From assembly GCA_902791035.1 (NCBI GenBank), contig CADAUA010000001.1:1-64000 (forward strand): a stretch of DNA of 64,000 nucleotides, read 5' to 3'. Numbering within the stretch: the first letter of the stretch is position 1; every line of letters begins with the position of its first letter. The translations under genes and the position numbers were made by a program. Origin of the DNA: an uncultured Coriobacteriaceae bacterium (lineage in GTDB: Bacteria; Actinomycetota; Coriobacteriia; Coriobacteriales; Atopobiaceae). Below, in pieces: positions 45,482 to 54,262 of this stretch. Under the pieces are notes generated by a model that searched no databases, had not been told where the DNA came from, and saw only the letters and a list, made by a program, of their open reading frames with translations.

Positions 45482-45940
45482 TCACACCACCAGGTCGTTC
45501 TCGGACTTGATGTCCGCGGCGTTGGCGGTGAGGAGCGAGAGCGCGGCAGAGACCACGGCTAGGCTCACGGCAAAGATGAGGGCCACGCTGAGCGACGCCA
45601 CCACCGAGAACCGCACCGGTTGGGCTGCTACCAGATAGGCAACGAGGGCCACCGCCCAGATGGCGGCATCTGCCGCCGAAGCGTATCCCATTGCGCGCAG
45701 CAGCCGGGCGTTCGACGCCACAAAGACCTGACCGAGGCCGATGGCCGAGAAGAGCCGCCATGCCACCACGGCCACCACCAGCAGCGGGACAATGCCGAGC
45801 GCAAAGGTAACAGTTGCGCCCGTGGGCAGGTCGCCGCGCGCCTCGCAGCCAGGAATCACCAGGGCGGCCACCGCCAGGCAGGCCACCACGGCTGCCACGT
45901 CCACCACCCGCAGTACCACCGACACCTCTTTGTGCGACAT
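45482..45940 (-). CDS. DUF2975 membrane protein
   Basis: A 152-residue protein with four membrane segments and the C-terminal sequence LLTANAADIKSENDLVV. This ending (...KxENDLTV) is characteristic of DUF2975 proteins, which are nearly always encoded beside a short XRE regulator as here. GAGGAGG precedes the start. Function unknown. Confidence 0.88.
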   Translation of the reverse strand: MSHKEVSVVLRVVDVAAVVACLAVAALVIPGCEARGDLPTGATVTFALGIVPLLVVAVVAWRLFSAIGLGQVFVASNARLLRAMGYASAADAAIWAVALVAYLVAAQPVRFSVVASLSVALIFAVSLAVVSAALSLLTANAADIKSENDLVV

Positions 45941-45992
45941 ACGGGCCTCCTCGCTGCAGTCCTTCTCAACGGCTCATAGCATACTGGCGTAT

Positions 45993-46030
45993 TTATCGAA
46001 TTTCAATATGTACTTATCGTTTTTCGATAA
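45993..46030. promoter_or_regulatory. TTATCG half-sites upstream of the DUF2975-XRE operon
   Basis: TTATCG occurs at 45993-45998 and 46014-46019, 21 bp apart, and inverted (CGATAA) at 46025-46030, giving an inverted repeat TTATCG-TTTTT-CGATAA. The region is strikingly AT-rich in a GC-rich genome and is the likely promoter/operator. Beyond it (46031-46189) lie degenerate GTCTGACCCC motifs and the mrp leader. Confidence 0.65.
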
Positions 46031-46189
46031 ATCTCATGACAGAGGGTCTGACCCCGGCGACAGCGGCCCCAGACGTAGGTAACAAAAGGCCAGACCCCAC
46101 GTCAGGTACGCGGCTGGTGCACATTGGTAGAATCAGACCCGTTGCATACATGCGCCGCGCCAGGCGCGGCACCAACGAAGGGAAATCAC

Positions 46190-47056
46190 ATGGCAGACAT
46201 CGACGAGGACGAGATCCGCCGCGAGGCCGATGCCCTCCTGGGCCACGGCGAGCCCCAGGGCCCGCAGGTCTTCCAGCCGGAGTCCGGCTCCTCCATCAAG
46301 CATGTGCTCGGCGTGGTCTCGGGCAAGGGCGGCGTGGGCAAGTCGCTGGTCACGGGCGCCATCGCCGTGAGTCTGGCCCGCGCCGGCCACAAGGTGGGCA
46401 TCCTCGACGCCGACATCACCGGTCCCTCCATCCCCAAGATGTTCGGCATGTCCGGCATGCACGCCACCGCCCGCAACCAGCTCCTCGTCCCCGTGACCAC
46501 CCCTGGCGGCATCGAGGTCATGTCCACCAACCTCGTGCTGGAGAACGAGACCGACCCCGTGCTCTGGCGCGGCCCCATGCTCATGGGCGCCCTGCAGCAG
46601 TTCTTCGAGCAGACGGCCTGGGGCGAGCTGGACTACCTGCTGGTTGACATGCCTCCCGGAACGGGCGACGTGGCGCTCACCGTCTTCCAGTCCCTCCCCA
46701 TCGAGGGCATAGTGATCGTGAGCTCCCCGCAGGACCTGGTGGAGATGATCGTGGGCAAGGCCGTGAACATGGCCGCCATGATGTACGTGCCGGTGGTGGG
46801 CCTCGTGGAGAACATGAGCTACATGAGGTGCCCGCACTGCGGCGAGCGCATCGAACCCTTTGGGCCCAGCAAGCTGCAGGAGACAGCGGACTTCTTTGGC
46901 GTGCAGGCACTCGACCGTCTGCCCATCGACCCGACGTTGGCCAAGGCCTGCGACGAGGGCACCTTCGAGAAGGACATGCCCCAGGGGCTCGTGACCAAGT
47001 GCCTCGAGATGATCGAGGCCCACGAGGAGCTGGCGGACGAGGATCCCGAGGACTAG
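46190..47056 (+). CDS. Mrp/NBP35-family iron-sulfur cluster carrier ATPase
   Basis: A 288-residue P-loop ATPase with the deviant Walker A SGKGGVGKS (44-52), the switch segment DADITGPSIPKMFG, DMPPGTGDVALT, and the cluster-binding CxxC in MRCPHCGERIEPF. Family members assemble and transfer Fe-S clusters in the cytosol. AACGAAGGGAAATC precedes the ATG. The next gene starts at the base after its stop. Confidence 0.95.
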   Translation: MADIDEDEIRREADALLGHGEPQGPQVFQPESGSSIKHVLGVVSGKGGVGKSLVTGAIAVSLARAGHKVGILDADITGPSIPKMFGMSGMHATARNQLLVPVTTPGGIEVMSTNLVLENETDPVLWRGPMLMGALQQFFEQTAWGELDYLLVDMPPGTGDVALTVFQSLPIEGIVIVSSPQDLVEMIVGKAVNMAAMMYVPVVGLVENMSYMRCPHCGERIEPFGPSKLQETADFFGVQALDRLPIDPTLAKACDEGTFEKDMPQGLVTKCLEMIEAHEELADEDPED

Positions 47057-48532
47057 GTGTCGCGCAAAGACTCACCCAAGGCGTCAAAGAAGGCGTCCGA
47101 AAAGGGCAAGACAAAAGACAAGCACGCGGGCAAGGGTGCCAAGAAGGACGCCAACAAAGACGTCACGAAGGCCGCGCGCAAGTCCGACGCGAAGGTGCCG
47201 GCAAAGCCGGTGCATGCCCCGCGCGGTCAGCGCGGGGACGCACCGCGCGAGGCCCCGGCAAGGCCCACAGCCATCGACGTCGCGCCGGAGCCGCGCCGCA
47301 ACCCCGCCAAGTCAGCCGCGAAGCGCGTCTCGCGAGCGCAGCAGCGCGACCTTCTCGTTGCCGCGGCCGGCCGCATCCAGCTGCCCGCCACCGCGGACGT
47401 GGTCGTGTGTGGCGGCGGGGCAGCGGGACTCGTGGCCGCCATCGCTGCGGCGGAGTCGGGCGCGCGCACGGTCGTGGTCGAGCGTGACCTCGAGTGCGGC
47501 CGCAAGATCCTGGCCACGGGGAACGGCCGCTGCAACCTCACCAACCTCTGGCTGAACGCCGATGTGTACAGGCACCCCGCGTTCGTCCGCAGGGTCTGCG
47601 GCGAGGCCTGGCGCGACGACGTGCTGCGCTTCTTCGAGGAGAGTGGCCTGGCAACATGCATGGAGGACGAGGGGCGGGTCTACCCCCTCTCGCGCCAGGC
47701 CGCCTCCGTTCGCGACGTGCTGCTGGCCCGAGCCCTGCGCGCGGGCGTCATGCTCGCGGCGGGGCGCACCGTGGCCGCGGTCGATACGGCGGTCGGAACC
47801 GCGGACGGCCTTGCCGTGCACCTGGACGAGACCGCCATCGGCGGGACGACGGCCATGCTTGCGGCCAGGTCCGTGGTCGTGGCCACGGGCGGTGCCTCCG
47901 AGCTCGCGAAGGGCCTGGGGCTTGCCTGGGTGCCCACACGACCCGTCCTCTGCCCCCTGGCCTGCACGGGCGCCCCCCTCGCCGAGCTCGACGGTCGCCA
48001 TGCACATGCGCGCCTGTCGCTCGCACGCAATGGCCAGGAGCTCGCCGTCGAGACGGGGGACCTCCTCTTCCGCACGTACGGCATATCGGGCATAGCGGTG
48101 TTCAACCTCTCGCGCCTGGCCCAGCCTGGAGACCAGGTGGAGGCGGACCTCCTGCCAGAGCTTGGCCTCGACGCGGCGCTCCTGCTGGCGAGAAATGCGG
48201 GCACGGCCGCGGGGGTCATGGATCCCCAGGTGGCGCGGGCGCTTGGCGGGGGCGAGAGGGCCGTGCGGGCCGCCAAGTGCCTGAGGCTGGCCGTGACCGG
48301 CCTGGCCGAACCAAACCGGGCCCAGGTGACCGCAGGCGGCCTCGACGTGGTGGGCTTCTCGCCAGCCACCCTCGAGGCGACCTTGGCACCGGGGATCTTT
48401 GCCTGCGGCGAGGCCCTCGACGTGGACGGTCCCTGTGGTGGGTTCAACCTCGCCTGGGCCTGGAAGAGCGGTATGGTGGCAGGACGGGCAGCGGCCGCGC
48501 ACGCCGCAGGGAATATAGGGAGGCACGCATGA
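47057..48532 (+). CDS. HI0933/BaiN-family FAD-dependent oxidoreductase
   Basis: A 491-residue flavoprotein. Residues 1-110 are a Lys/Ala/Pro-rich disordered extension. The FAD-binding fold then starts ADVVVCGGGAAGLVAAIAAAE. The family hallmark CGRKILATGNGRCNLTN follows, and the C-terminal dinucleotide segment is GIFACGEALDVDGPCGGFN. The GTG start abuts the mrp stop; a start nearer the Rossmann fold is possible, but the extension has normal codon use. Substrate unknown. Confidence 0.88.
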   Translation: MSRKDSPKASKKASEKGKTKDKHAGKGAKKDANKDVTKAARKSDAKVPAKPVHAPRGQRGDAPREAPARPTAIDVAPEPRRNPAKSAAKRVSRAQQRDLLVAAAGRIQLPATADVVVCGGGAAGLVAAIAAAESGARTVVVERDLECGRKILATGNGRCNLTNLWLNADVYRHPAFVRRVCGEAWRDDVLRFFEESGLATCMEDEGRVYPLSRQAASVRDVLLARALRAGVMLAAGRTVAAVDTAVGTADGLAVHLDETAIGGTTAMLAARSVVVATGGASELAKGLGLAWVPTRPVLCPLACTGAPLAELDGRHAHARLSLARNGQELAVETGDLLFRTYGISGIAVFNLSRLAQPGDQVEADLLPELGLDAALLLARNAGTAAGVMDPQVARALGGGERAVRAAKCLRLAVTGLAEPNRAQVTAGGLDVVGFSPATLEATLAPGIFACGEALDVDGPCGGFNLAWAWKSGMVAGRAAAAHAAGNIGRHA

Positions 48533-50184
48533 TCGAGATATCGGGCATCCACGTACCCCTCTCCGCCCTCGATGGCACGGACGCACAGGAGCTCAAGGTG
48601 CTCCGGCGGGCGGTCGTCCGCAGGCTCCACCTGCGGCCGGAGGACGTGGAGCGCGTCGAGCGCCGCAAGCGCTCCATAGACGCCCGCAAGAAGGGCGACG
48701 TGCAGCTGGTCTTTACCGTGCGGGCGGAGCTCACGGGAAGGGACGACGCCGAGCAGCGCGTCCTGGACGACCTGGGCCGCCGTCACGACGCCAGGAACGT
48801 GCGGACCGTCTGCGAGGTGCCCTTCTCGCTGGCAAGGGCGCCGCATGCGCTGGAGCGCCCTCCCGTGGTGGTGGGGGCGGGGTGCGCCGGGCTCTTCTGT
48901 GCTCTGGCGCTCGCGGAGGCGGGTCTGCAGCCGCTCCTCGTGGAGCGCGGCGACGATGCCACGCGGAGGAGCGCCGTGGTCATGCGCCACGTGGAGACGG
49001 GCGAGCTCGACCCGGAGTGCAACATACAGTTTGGCATTGGAGGGGCTGGGACCTTCAGCGACGGCAAGCTCCAGACGGGCACGCGCGCGCCCTCCCACCG
49101 CCTGATCCTCCAGACCTTCGTGGACGCGGGCGCCCAGCAGGAGATCCTCTGGGACGCAAAACCCCACATCGGCTCCGACGTGCTGCCGGCCGTGGTCACG
49201 AACATCGTGGCTCGCATCGAGCTGGCAGGTGGCGAGGTCCGCTGCCGTACGCGCATGACCGGGCTCGACGTTGCCGAGGGACGCGTTTCGGGCGTGACGC
49301 TCGTATCCACCGATCCCACCGGCCTGGCACGCGAGGAACGCGTGGCCACGGACTGCGTGGTGCTCGCCTGCGGCCACTCCGCCCGCGACGTCTACCAGCT
49401 CCTGCGCGACCTTGGCGTGGCCCTCGAGCGCAAGACCTTTGCCATGGGCGTGCGCATCGAGCACCCCCAGCGCCTGATCGACGAGGCCCTTTACGGTCGC
49501 GCCGCCGGCAACCCCGCACTGGGAGCCGCACCCTACAGCCTGTCGGTCAACGTGCCCGGGGGCCGGAGCGCCTTCTCGTTCTGCATGTGCCCCGGCGGCT
49601 ACGTGGTGAGCGCCGCGAGCGAGCCAGGTGGCGTGTGCACGAACGGCATGAGCCTCTCCGACCGCGCCGGCGCCAACGCCAACGCCGGGCTGCTGGCGAA
49701 CGTCTTTCCCGAGGACCTGCCGGGCGAGGACCCGCTCGCGGGCGTCGAGCTCCAGCGAGCCTGCGAGCGCGCCGCCTTCGCGGCGGGCGGCGGGGCATAC
49801 GTGGCACCGGCACAGCTCGTGGCGGACTTCCTGCAGGGCGTCCCCTCGAGCATGGGCGGACGCGTGGAGCCCACCTACCCGCGAGGCGTGACCTGGGGGG
49901 ACGTGTCCGACTGCCTGCCGAGCTACGTGACCCAGACGCTCAGGGACGCGATCCCCCTCCTGGATCGCAGGCTCCGTAGCTTCGCGCTGGCAGACGCGGT
50001 CCTCACCGGCGTGGAAACAAGGTCGAGCTCGCCCGTGCGCGTCACGCGCGGACAGGACCTGCAGTCCCTGAGCTGCTCTGGGCTCTGGCCCTGCGGCGAG
50101 GGCGCTGGCTACGCGGGCGGCATCATGAGCGCCGCGGCCGACGGCATCCGCGTGGCGGAGGCCATCGTGAGGGGCGTGGCGTAG
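48529..50184 (+). CDS. COG2509-type FAD-dependent dehydrogenase
   Basis: A 551-residue protein. A short N-terminal domain of about 100 residues (alpha/beta, RRLHLRPEDVERVERRKRSI) precedes the FAD fold VVVGAGCAGLFCALALAEAG. Further motifs are FGIGGAGTFSDGKL, CVVLACGHSARDVY, SFCMCPGGYVV and LWPCGEGAGYAGGIMSAA. Such proteins are annotated NAD(FAD)-utilising dehydrogenases, with no established reaction. ATG overlaps the previous stop (ATGA), so mrp and the two flavoproteins form one operon. Confidence 0.9.
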   Translation: MIEISGIHVPLSALDGTDAQELKVLRRAVVRRLHLRPEDVERVERRKRSIDARKKGDVQLVFTVRAELTGRDDAEQRVLDDLGRRHDARNVRTVCEVPFSLARAPHALERPPVVVGAGCAGLFCALALAEAGLQPLLVERGDDATRRSAVVMRHVETGELDPECNIQFGIGGAGTFSDGKLQTGTRAPSHRLILQTFVDAGAQQEILWDAKPHIGSDVLPAVVTNIVARIELAGGEVRCRTRMTGLDVAEGRVSGVTLVSTDPTGLAREERVATDCVVLACGHSARDVYQLLRDLGVALERKTFAMGVRIEHPQRLIDEALYGRAAGNPALGAAPYSLSVNVPGGRSAFSFCMCPGGYVVSAASEPGGVCTNGMSLSDRAGANANAGLLANVFPEDLPGEDPLAGVELQRACERAAFAAGGGAYVAPAQLVADFLQGVPSSMGGRVEPTYPRGVTWGDVSDCLPSYVTQTLRDAIPLLDRRLRSFALADAVLTGVETRSSSPVRVTRGQDLQSLSCSGLWPCGEGAGYAGGIMSAAADGIRVAEAIVRGVA

Positions 50185-50284
50185 AAACGCTCGCGGGCGC
50201 CGCTCGCCCTGCTCGCCGTACGCCCGACGCGTGCCCACCGCGCCCGCTCGCGCCCGCTCGCGCCGCTCGCGCCGCTCGCCGCGT

Positions 50285-50379
50285 CGAAATAACGGACACA
50301 AGTTGACAGGGGGCCTTGCCAATCCTGCGGTTTTGTCGCGAGGAAGGGCCCCTTGGCACGACATCTGTCCGTTATTTCG
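50285..50379. repeat. 95-bp inverted-repeat element
   Basis: Perfect 14-bp arms CGAAATAACGGACA / TGTCCGTTATTTCG. The interior includes GGGGGCCTTGCC and AAGGGCCCCTTGG, which also pair in part. It lies 100 bp past the flavoprotein stop, preceded by a simple CGCTCGCGCC-rich run (50190-50280). Confidence 0.9.
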
Positions 50380-50406
50380 CGCTCAGTCACCGCATCCCCC
50401 CGTCGC

Positions 50407-50547
50407 TGCACCCTATCGGCAGCGCGAGCCGCCCCGACCTCGAAAGCACACCGGTAGGGGTGCGCTCACGGTGGGTTTTGCCGGGTTTCTTGCACCCCAA
50501 CACAGATTTCCGCCACCGGCAGTCTGCTCGAGACACAGAAAGGTGCA
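50407..50547. repeat. Second tandem pair of TGCACC palindromic elements, 84-bp period
   Basis: Elements at 50407-50464 (TGCACCCTA ... TAGGGGTGCG) and 50491-50547 (TGCACC ... GGTGCA). Starts are 84 bp apart, the same period and termini as the pair at 16131. They lie in the 500-bp gap before the degraded oxidoreductase; 50548-50687 shows nothing further. Confidence 0.85.
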
Positions 50548-50687
50548 ACCCCTTGGCCACGCGGCACAGCCCATGCGGCAGGTAAGCTCCAGCCAGTCGG
50601 GGACCCACGAACCTGGCTTCCCCGTCTCGGGCGGTCAACAGGACCTGCCAGAGAATGGCTCTAGGCAAACGAGTATAAGGAGCCCCG

Positions 50688-51011
50688 ATGAACACGCTAG
50701 TGGTCCACTACCATCCCTACAACCAGAGCTTCTGACACGCGGTCCTGGAATCGGTAGTGGCCCGAGCCGAGAAGGCCGGCGACGACGTGGTGGTGCAGGA
50801 CCTCTACGCGGACGGCTTCAGCCCCACGGAGTTCCTGGAGACCGTGACCGGCAAAGGCATCCGTCGCACCCTCCTGGACGGCACCTTCATGCAGCTAGGC
50901 ATTGAGCGCCGCACATGGCACAACCTTGGCTGCTGCAGCACATCCACGGAAGGCCAGCGCCAGGCATGGCTGGCGGCAATAGAGAACGGGTGCTGGGAGA
51001 ACGGGCACTAA
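50688..51011 (+). pseudogene. Degraded flavodoxin-fold NAD(P)H oxidoreductase
   Basis: It starts well (AAGGAG, then MNTLVVHYHPYNQSF) but codon 16 at 50733-50735 is TGA where relatives have Cys (SFCHA). It continues HAVLESVVARAEKAGDDVVV QDLYADGFSP in frame, then jumps to a C-terminal part (GTFMQLGIERRTWHNLG). At 107 codons it is about half the usual 180-200, with the middle missing. A disabled member of the YwrO/MdaB-like quinone reductase family. Confidence 0.85.
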
Positions 51012-51045
51012 GGGACAGGCACTAAGGGATGCTCCCCTGCTGCCC
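51003..51045. repeat. Degenerate member of the GGGCACTA/TGCCC palindrome family
   Basis: GGGCACTAAGGGACAGGCACTAAGGGATGC is split here into two left halves (GGCACTAAGGGA, repeated at 51004 and 51019), followed by CTCCCCTGCTGCCC. It overlaps the stop of the pseudogene. Confidence 0.7.
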
Positions 51046-51104
51046 ACTAGGTCAGGCTGTCCGTTGTTTCCCACCGGCCCTACCAAGCAGCGGAGTCGCC
51101 CCAC

Positions 51105-51461
51105 CTATGCCCTGAACGTAAGGACCCGGTTGAGCACGAACTGCGCGAGGCCTGCAGTCATGACCGCTACGAGCTTGGCCAGCAGATAGCCCAAGTCCAT
51201 CTGATGGTAGACCAGCCAGATGACAAGCTCCTGGATGAGGAACCCGCAGCCCCCGACCGCAAAGAAGAGCAGGCATCTGCGCCACACGTCGTCCATCACC
51301 TTGAAGGTGTAGCGACGGTTGAGCGCAAACGACAAGCTCAGTCCTGCCAGCGTGCTGAGCACGTTGGCAGCCAGAGGATCCCACCCGACATATGTGGCGA
51401 GCAGCCAGTATATGAGCGTATCGGTCCCCGCGCAGACGCAGCCAAAGAGCGCGTAGCGCAC
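51105..51461 (-). CDS. GtrA-family membrane protein
   Basis: A 118-residue protein with four membrane segments in the GtrA pattern: RYALFGCVCAGTDTLIYWLL, NVLSTLAGLSLSFALNRRYTF (cut at the helix end), FFAVGGCGFLIQELVIWLV and a last helix ending QFVLNRVLTF. GtrA proteins act in moving lipid-linked sugars across the membrane with a glycosyltransferase. None is adjacent. The GTG start is uncertain; the frame stays open upstream. Confidence 0.85.
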   Translation of the reverse strand: MRYALFGCVCAGTDTLIYWLLATYVGWDPLAANVLSTLAGLSLSFALNRRYTFKVMDDVWRRCLLFFAVGGCGFLIQELVIWLVYHQMDLGYLLAKLVAVMTAGLAQFVLNRVLTFRA

Positions 51462-51522
51462 AAGCTGACGTAAGGCTTCCAGCGCGCGTCTACCGCGGGA
51501 ACCGTCCGCACCGCCAGACGTG

Positions 51523-51804
51523 CTAGGCCTTCAGTTCCGCCACGAGCTTCTCGAGCGTTTCGTCCAGCCCCTCGCCCGTGAGGAACGCAGCACCATCGAA
51601 GGTAGGCACGTCGTACGGCTCCTCCACAGCGACCACAGGTACGAAGGCCGCGGCGTCCTTGAGGGCCTCGCCTAGCTCGCCCGCAGGAACGGCAACGACC
51701 TGAGCGTCCACGCCCTCGCCCGCCAGAAGCTTCCTCAGCTTTGTTGCCACCATCTCGGAGGTCGCAACGCCAACGCCACATGCCACGACAACCTTTGCAG
51801 ACAT
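51523..51804 (-). CDS. PTS sugar transporter EIIB, galactitol type, orphan
   Basis: A 93-residue EIIB: VVVACGVGVATSEMVATKL with the phosphorylated Cys 9. GGGAGG precedes the ATG. EIIB passes phosphate from EIIA to sugar bound by EIIC, but neither partner gene is nearby, so it must work with components elsewhere or be a remnant. Convergent or adjacent genes (gtrA, uvrB) are unrelated. Confidence 0.88.
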   Translation of the reverse strand: MSAKVVVACGVGVATSEMVATKLRKLLAGEGVDAQVVAVPAGELGEALKDAAAFVPVVAVEEPYDVPTFDGAAFLTGEGLDETLEKLVAELKA

Positions 51805-51899
51805 CTTCTGCCTCCCGTCTGCCCTAGGCGGATCCCCATGTCCGCCGTTCCACTAGCTTCACCATACCCCTGCGACATCGTGCCCATCCGAAAGCTCGG

Positions 51900-54131
51900 T
51901 CAGTGCTTAGGATGGTAACGCCTACGGGTGGCATGGGCACTCCCCTTGCGGGCGCCCTGCTTGAGCCGCTCGATGACTTCCTGCTCGCTCGTACCTTCCA
52001 CGGCACTCTTGAGCTCCACCAGCTGGTCGCGGAGACGGGCCGCCTGCTCGAAGTCCATGTCTTCTGACGCCTTGGCCATCTCCTCCTCCAGGGAGGCCAT
52101 TATGCGCGCGACCTCGTCCTTGGGAAGCTTGGAGAGCTCGGCCGCGATGGACTCCGCCGTGGATACGTCGTCTGGCCCGCCCTGCTCCGCGGCATTAGGT
52201 CCGGAAGCGGTATAGAAGACACCGTCCTTGCGCTGGCGCTTGTCCACGTTCGCCGAGGCCTCGCTGATAAAGGCCGAGATGTCGCTTATGGTCTTGCGCA
52301 CCGTCCGGGGCTCGATGTGATGCTCCGTGTTATAGGCCTCCTGGATGGCACGGCGACGACGAGTCTCGTCGATGGCCTCGCGCATGGAGTCCGTCACGTC
52401 ATCGGCGTACATGATGACCTCGCCAGACACGTTGCGCGCCGCACGGCCCATGGTCTGGATGAGGGACCTGCGGTTGCGCAGGAAGCCCTCCTTGTCGGCA
52501 TCGAGGATGGCCACGAGCGAGACCTCAGGGATGTCCAGGCCCTCGCGCAGGAGGTTGATGCCCACGAGCACGTCGATCTTTCCCGTACGCAGGTCGCGGA
52601 TGATGTCCACGCGGTCTAGGGTGGCGGTGTCGGAGTGCATGTAGTTCACCCGGATGCCCTCGTCGAGCAGATGGTCGGTAAGGTCCTCGGCCATGCGCTT
52701 GGTGAGCGTCGTCACCAGCACACGCTCCTTCTTCTTGACGCGCTCCTTTATCTCCGCGATGAGGTCGTCTATCTGGCCACGCACCGGACGCACCTCCACC
52801 TTGGGGTCGAGAAGACCCGTGGGGCGGATGATCTGCTCGACCGTCTGCTGCGAGACCTGCTCCTCGTAGTCTCCCGGGGTGGCCGAGACGTAGATGAACT
52901 GGGGGATGCGCGCCTCGAACTCGTCGAACCGCAGGGGACGGTTGTCCAGCGCGGACGGCAGGCGGAAGCCATGGTCCACGAGCGTGACCTTGCGCGACCG
53001 GTCGCCCTCGTGCATACCACGGATCTGGGGGACCGTGACATGGGACTCGTCGATGAAGCAGATCATGTCCTTGGGGAAGTAGTCGATGAGCGTGTATGGT
53101 GGCTCACCGGGCTTGCGACCGTCCAGATGACGCGAGTAGTTCTCGATGCCGGAGCAGTAGCCCATGGTCTCGAGCATCTCCAGGTCGTAGCCCGTGCGCT
53201 GGGCCAGACGCTGGGCCTCGAGGACCATGTCGTTTGCCTTGAGCTCGGCCACGCGGGCCTCCAGCTCCTCGCTTATGGTCTTGAGAGCATGCGTGACCTT
53301 GGGACGCTCGGTCACGTAGTGCGACGCCGGCCATATGGGGATGGCATCGAACTCACGAACCACCTCGCCCGTCACCTGGTCCACCTCCGCGATCTCCTCA
53401 ACCTCGTCGCCAAAGAACTCGATGCGCAGGGGGTTCTCGGCATACGGCGGAAAGACGTCCACGGTGTCGCCCCGCACGCGGAACATGCCTCGTTGGAGAT
53501 CGTAGTCGTTGCGGTCGTACTGGATGTCGATGAGGTCGTGGATAAGGTCGTCGCGCTCCAAGGGGACGGTCTTGTCCACGTTTGGTGCCAGGCCCGCATA
53601 GTCCTGCGGGCTGCCGATGCCGTAGATGCACGAGACCGAGGCCACCACGATGACGTCGCGCCGGGAGAGCAGGCTCGACGTGGCCTGGTGGCGGAGCTTC
53701 TCCACCTCCTCGTTGATCGAGGCGTCCTTCTCTATATAGGTATCAGTCTGGGGAACGTAGGCCTCTGGCTGGTAGTAGTCGTAGTAGGACACGAAGTAGA
53801 CGACCGCGTTGTTTGGGAAGAGCTCCCGCATCTCGCTTGCCACCTGGGCCGCAAGCGTCTTGTTTGGCTCCATGATGAGGGTCGGGCGGTTGAGAGCCTC
53901 GATGGTCTTGGCCATGGTGAAGGTCTTGCCCGAACCGGTGACGCCCAGAAGCGTCTGGTAGCGCAGGCCATCGCGTATGCCCTGGGCGAGCTTCTGGATG
54001 GCCTGCGGCTGATCGCCCGTGGGGTCGTACGGCGACACGACCGTGAGCTTCTCCTCGCGCTCGCCCTCCACGCCAAAGCGTCGCAGCTCTCCCCCGAAGC
54101 GCTCCGTTGCCTCCGCGATCGTCTTTGCCAT
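51900..54131 (-). CDS. uvrB: UvrABC system protein B
   Basis: A 743-residue excision-repair helicase-like protein that verifies damage. Walker [15 protein letters not shown] near 65, the beta-hairpin region [31 protein letters not shown], the helicase motif [20 protein letters not shown], and the C-terminal UVR motif [18 protein letters not shown] chosen because GAGAGGGGAGG lies just upstream. A LexA-box-like sequence lies about 55 bp upstream. Confidence 0.98.
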   Translation of the reverse strand: MAKTIAEATERFGGELRRFGVEGEREEKLTVVSPYDPTGDQPQAIQKLAQGIRDGLRYQTLLGVTGSGKTFTMAKTIEALNRPTLIMEPNKTLAAQVASEMRELFPNNAVVYFVSYYDYYQPEAYVPQTDTYIEKDASINEEVEKLRHQATSSLLSRRDVIVVASVSCIYGIGSPQDYAGLAPNVDKTVPLERDDLIHDLIDIQYDRNDYDLQRGMFRVRGDTVDVFPPYAENPLRIEFFGDEVEEIAEVDQVTGEVVREFDAIPIWPASHYVTERPKVTHALKTISEELEARVAELKANDMVLEAQRLAQRTGYDLEMLETMGYCSGIENYSRHLDGRKPGEPPYTLIDYFPKDMICFIDESHVTVPQIRGMHEGDRSRKVTLVDHGFRLPSALDNRPLRFDEFEARIPQFIYVSATPGDYEEQVSQQTVEQIIRPTGLLDPKVEVRPVRGQIDDLIAEIKERVKKKERVLVTTLTKRMAEDLTDHLLDEGIRVNYMHSDTATLDRVDIIRDLRTGKIDVLVGINLLREGLDIPEVSLVAILDADKEGFLRNRRSLIQTMGRAARNVSGEVIMYADDVTDSMREAIDETRRRRAIQEAYNTEHHIEPRTVRKTISDISAFISEASANVDKRQRKDGVFYTASGPNAAEQGGPDDVSTAESIAAELSKLPKDEVARIMASLEEEMAKASEDMDFEQAARLRDQLVELKSAVEGTSEQEVIERLKQGARKGSAHATRRRYHPKH

Positions 54132-54183
54132 CAGGTCCTCCCCTCTCGGTGTAGGCAGAGTATACCCCACTCTTGACAAGTCG

Positions 54184-54197
54184 CAAACAGTTGTTCT
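54184..54197 (-). promoter_or_regulatory. LexA (SOS) box-like site upstream of uvrB
   Basis: On the minus strand AGAACAACTGTTTG fits the Gram-positive SOS consensus CGAACN4GTTCG with two mismatches. It lies between the divergent uvrB and TPR-protein genes, 53 bp before uvrB. DNA-damage induction of uvrB is expected. Confidence 0.6.
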
Positions 54198-54262
54198 AAA
54201 TTTCTCGTACAAGATTCGTCGGGACTTGGGTAAGACCTACTAACGGGAAGAACGGAGGAAGC

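Noticed and set aside
50733-50735. Selenocysteine codon in an oxidoreductase
   Set aside because: TGA is at a Cys position, but the protein also lacks its middle half, and I see no convincing downstream stem-loop.
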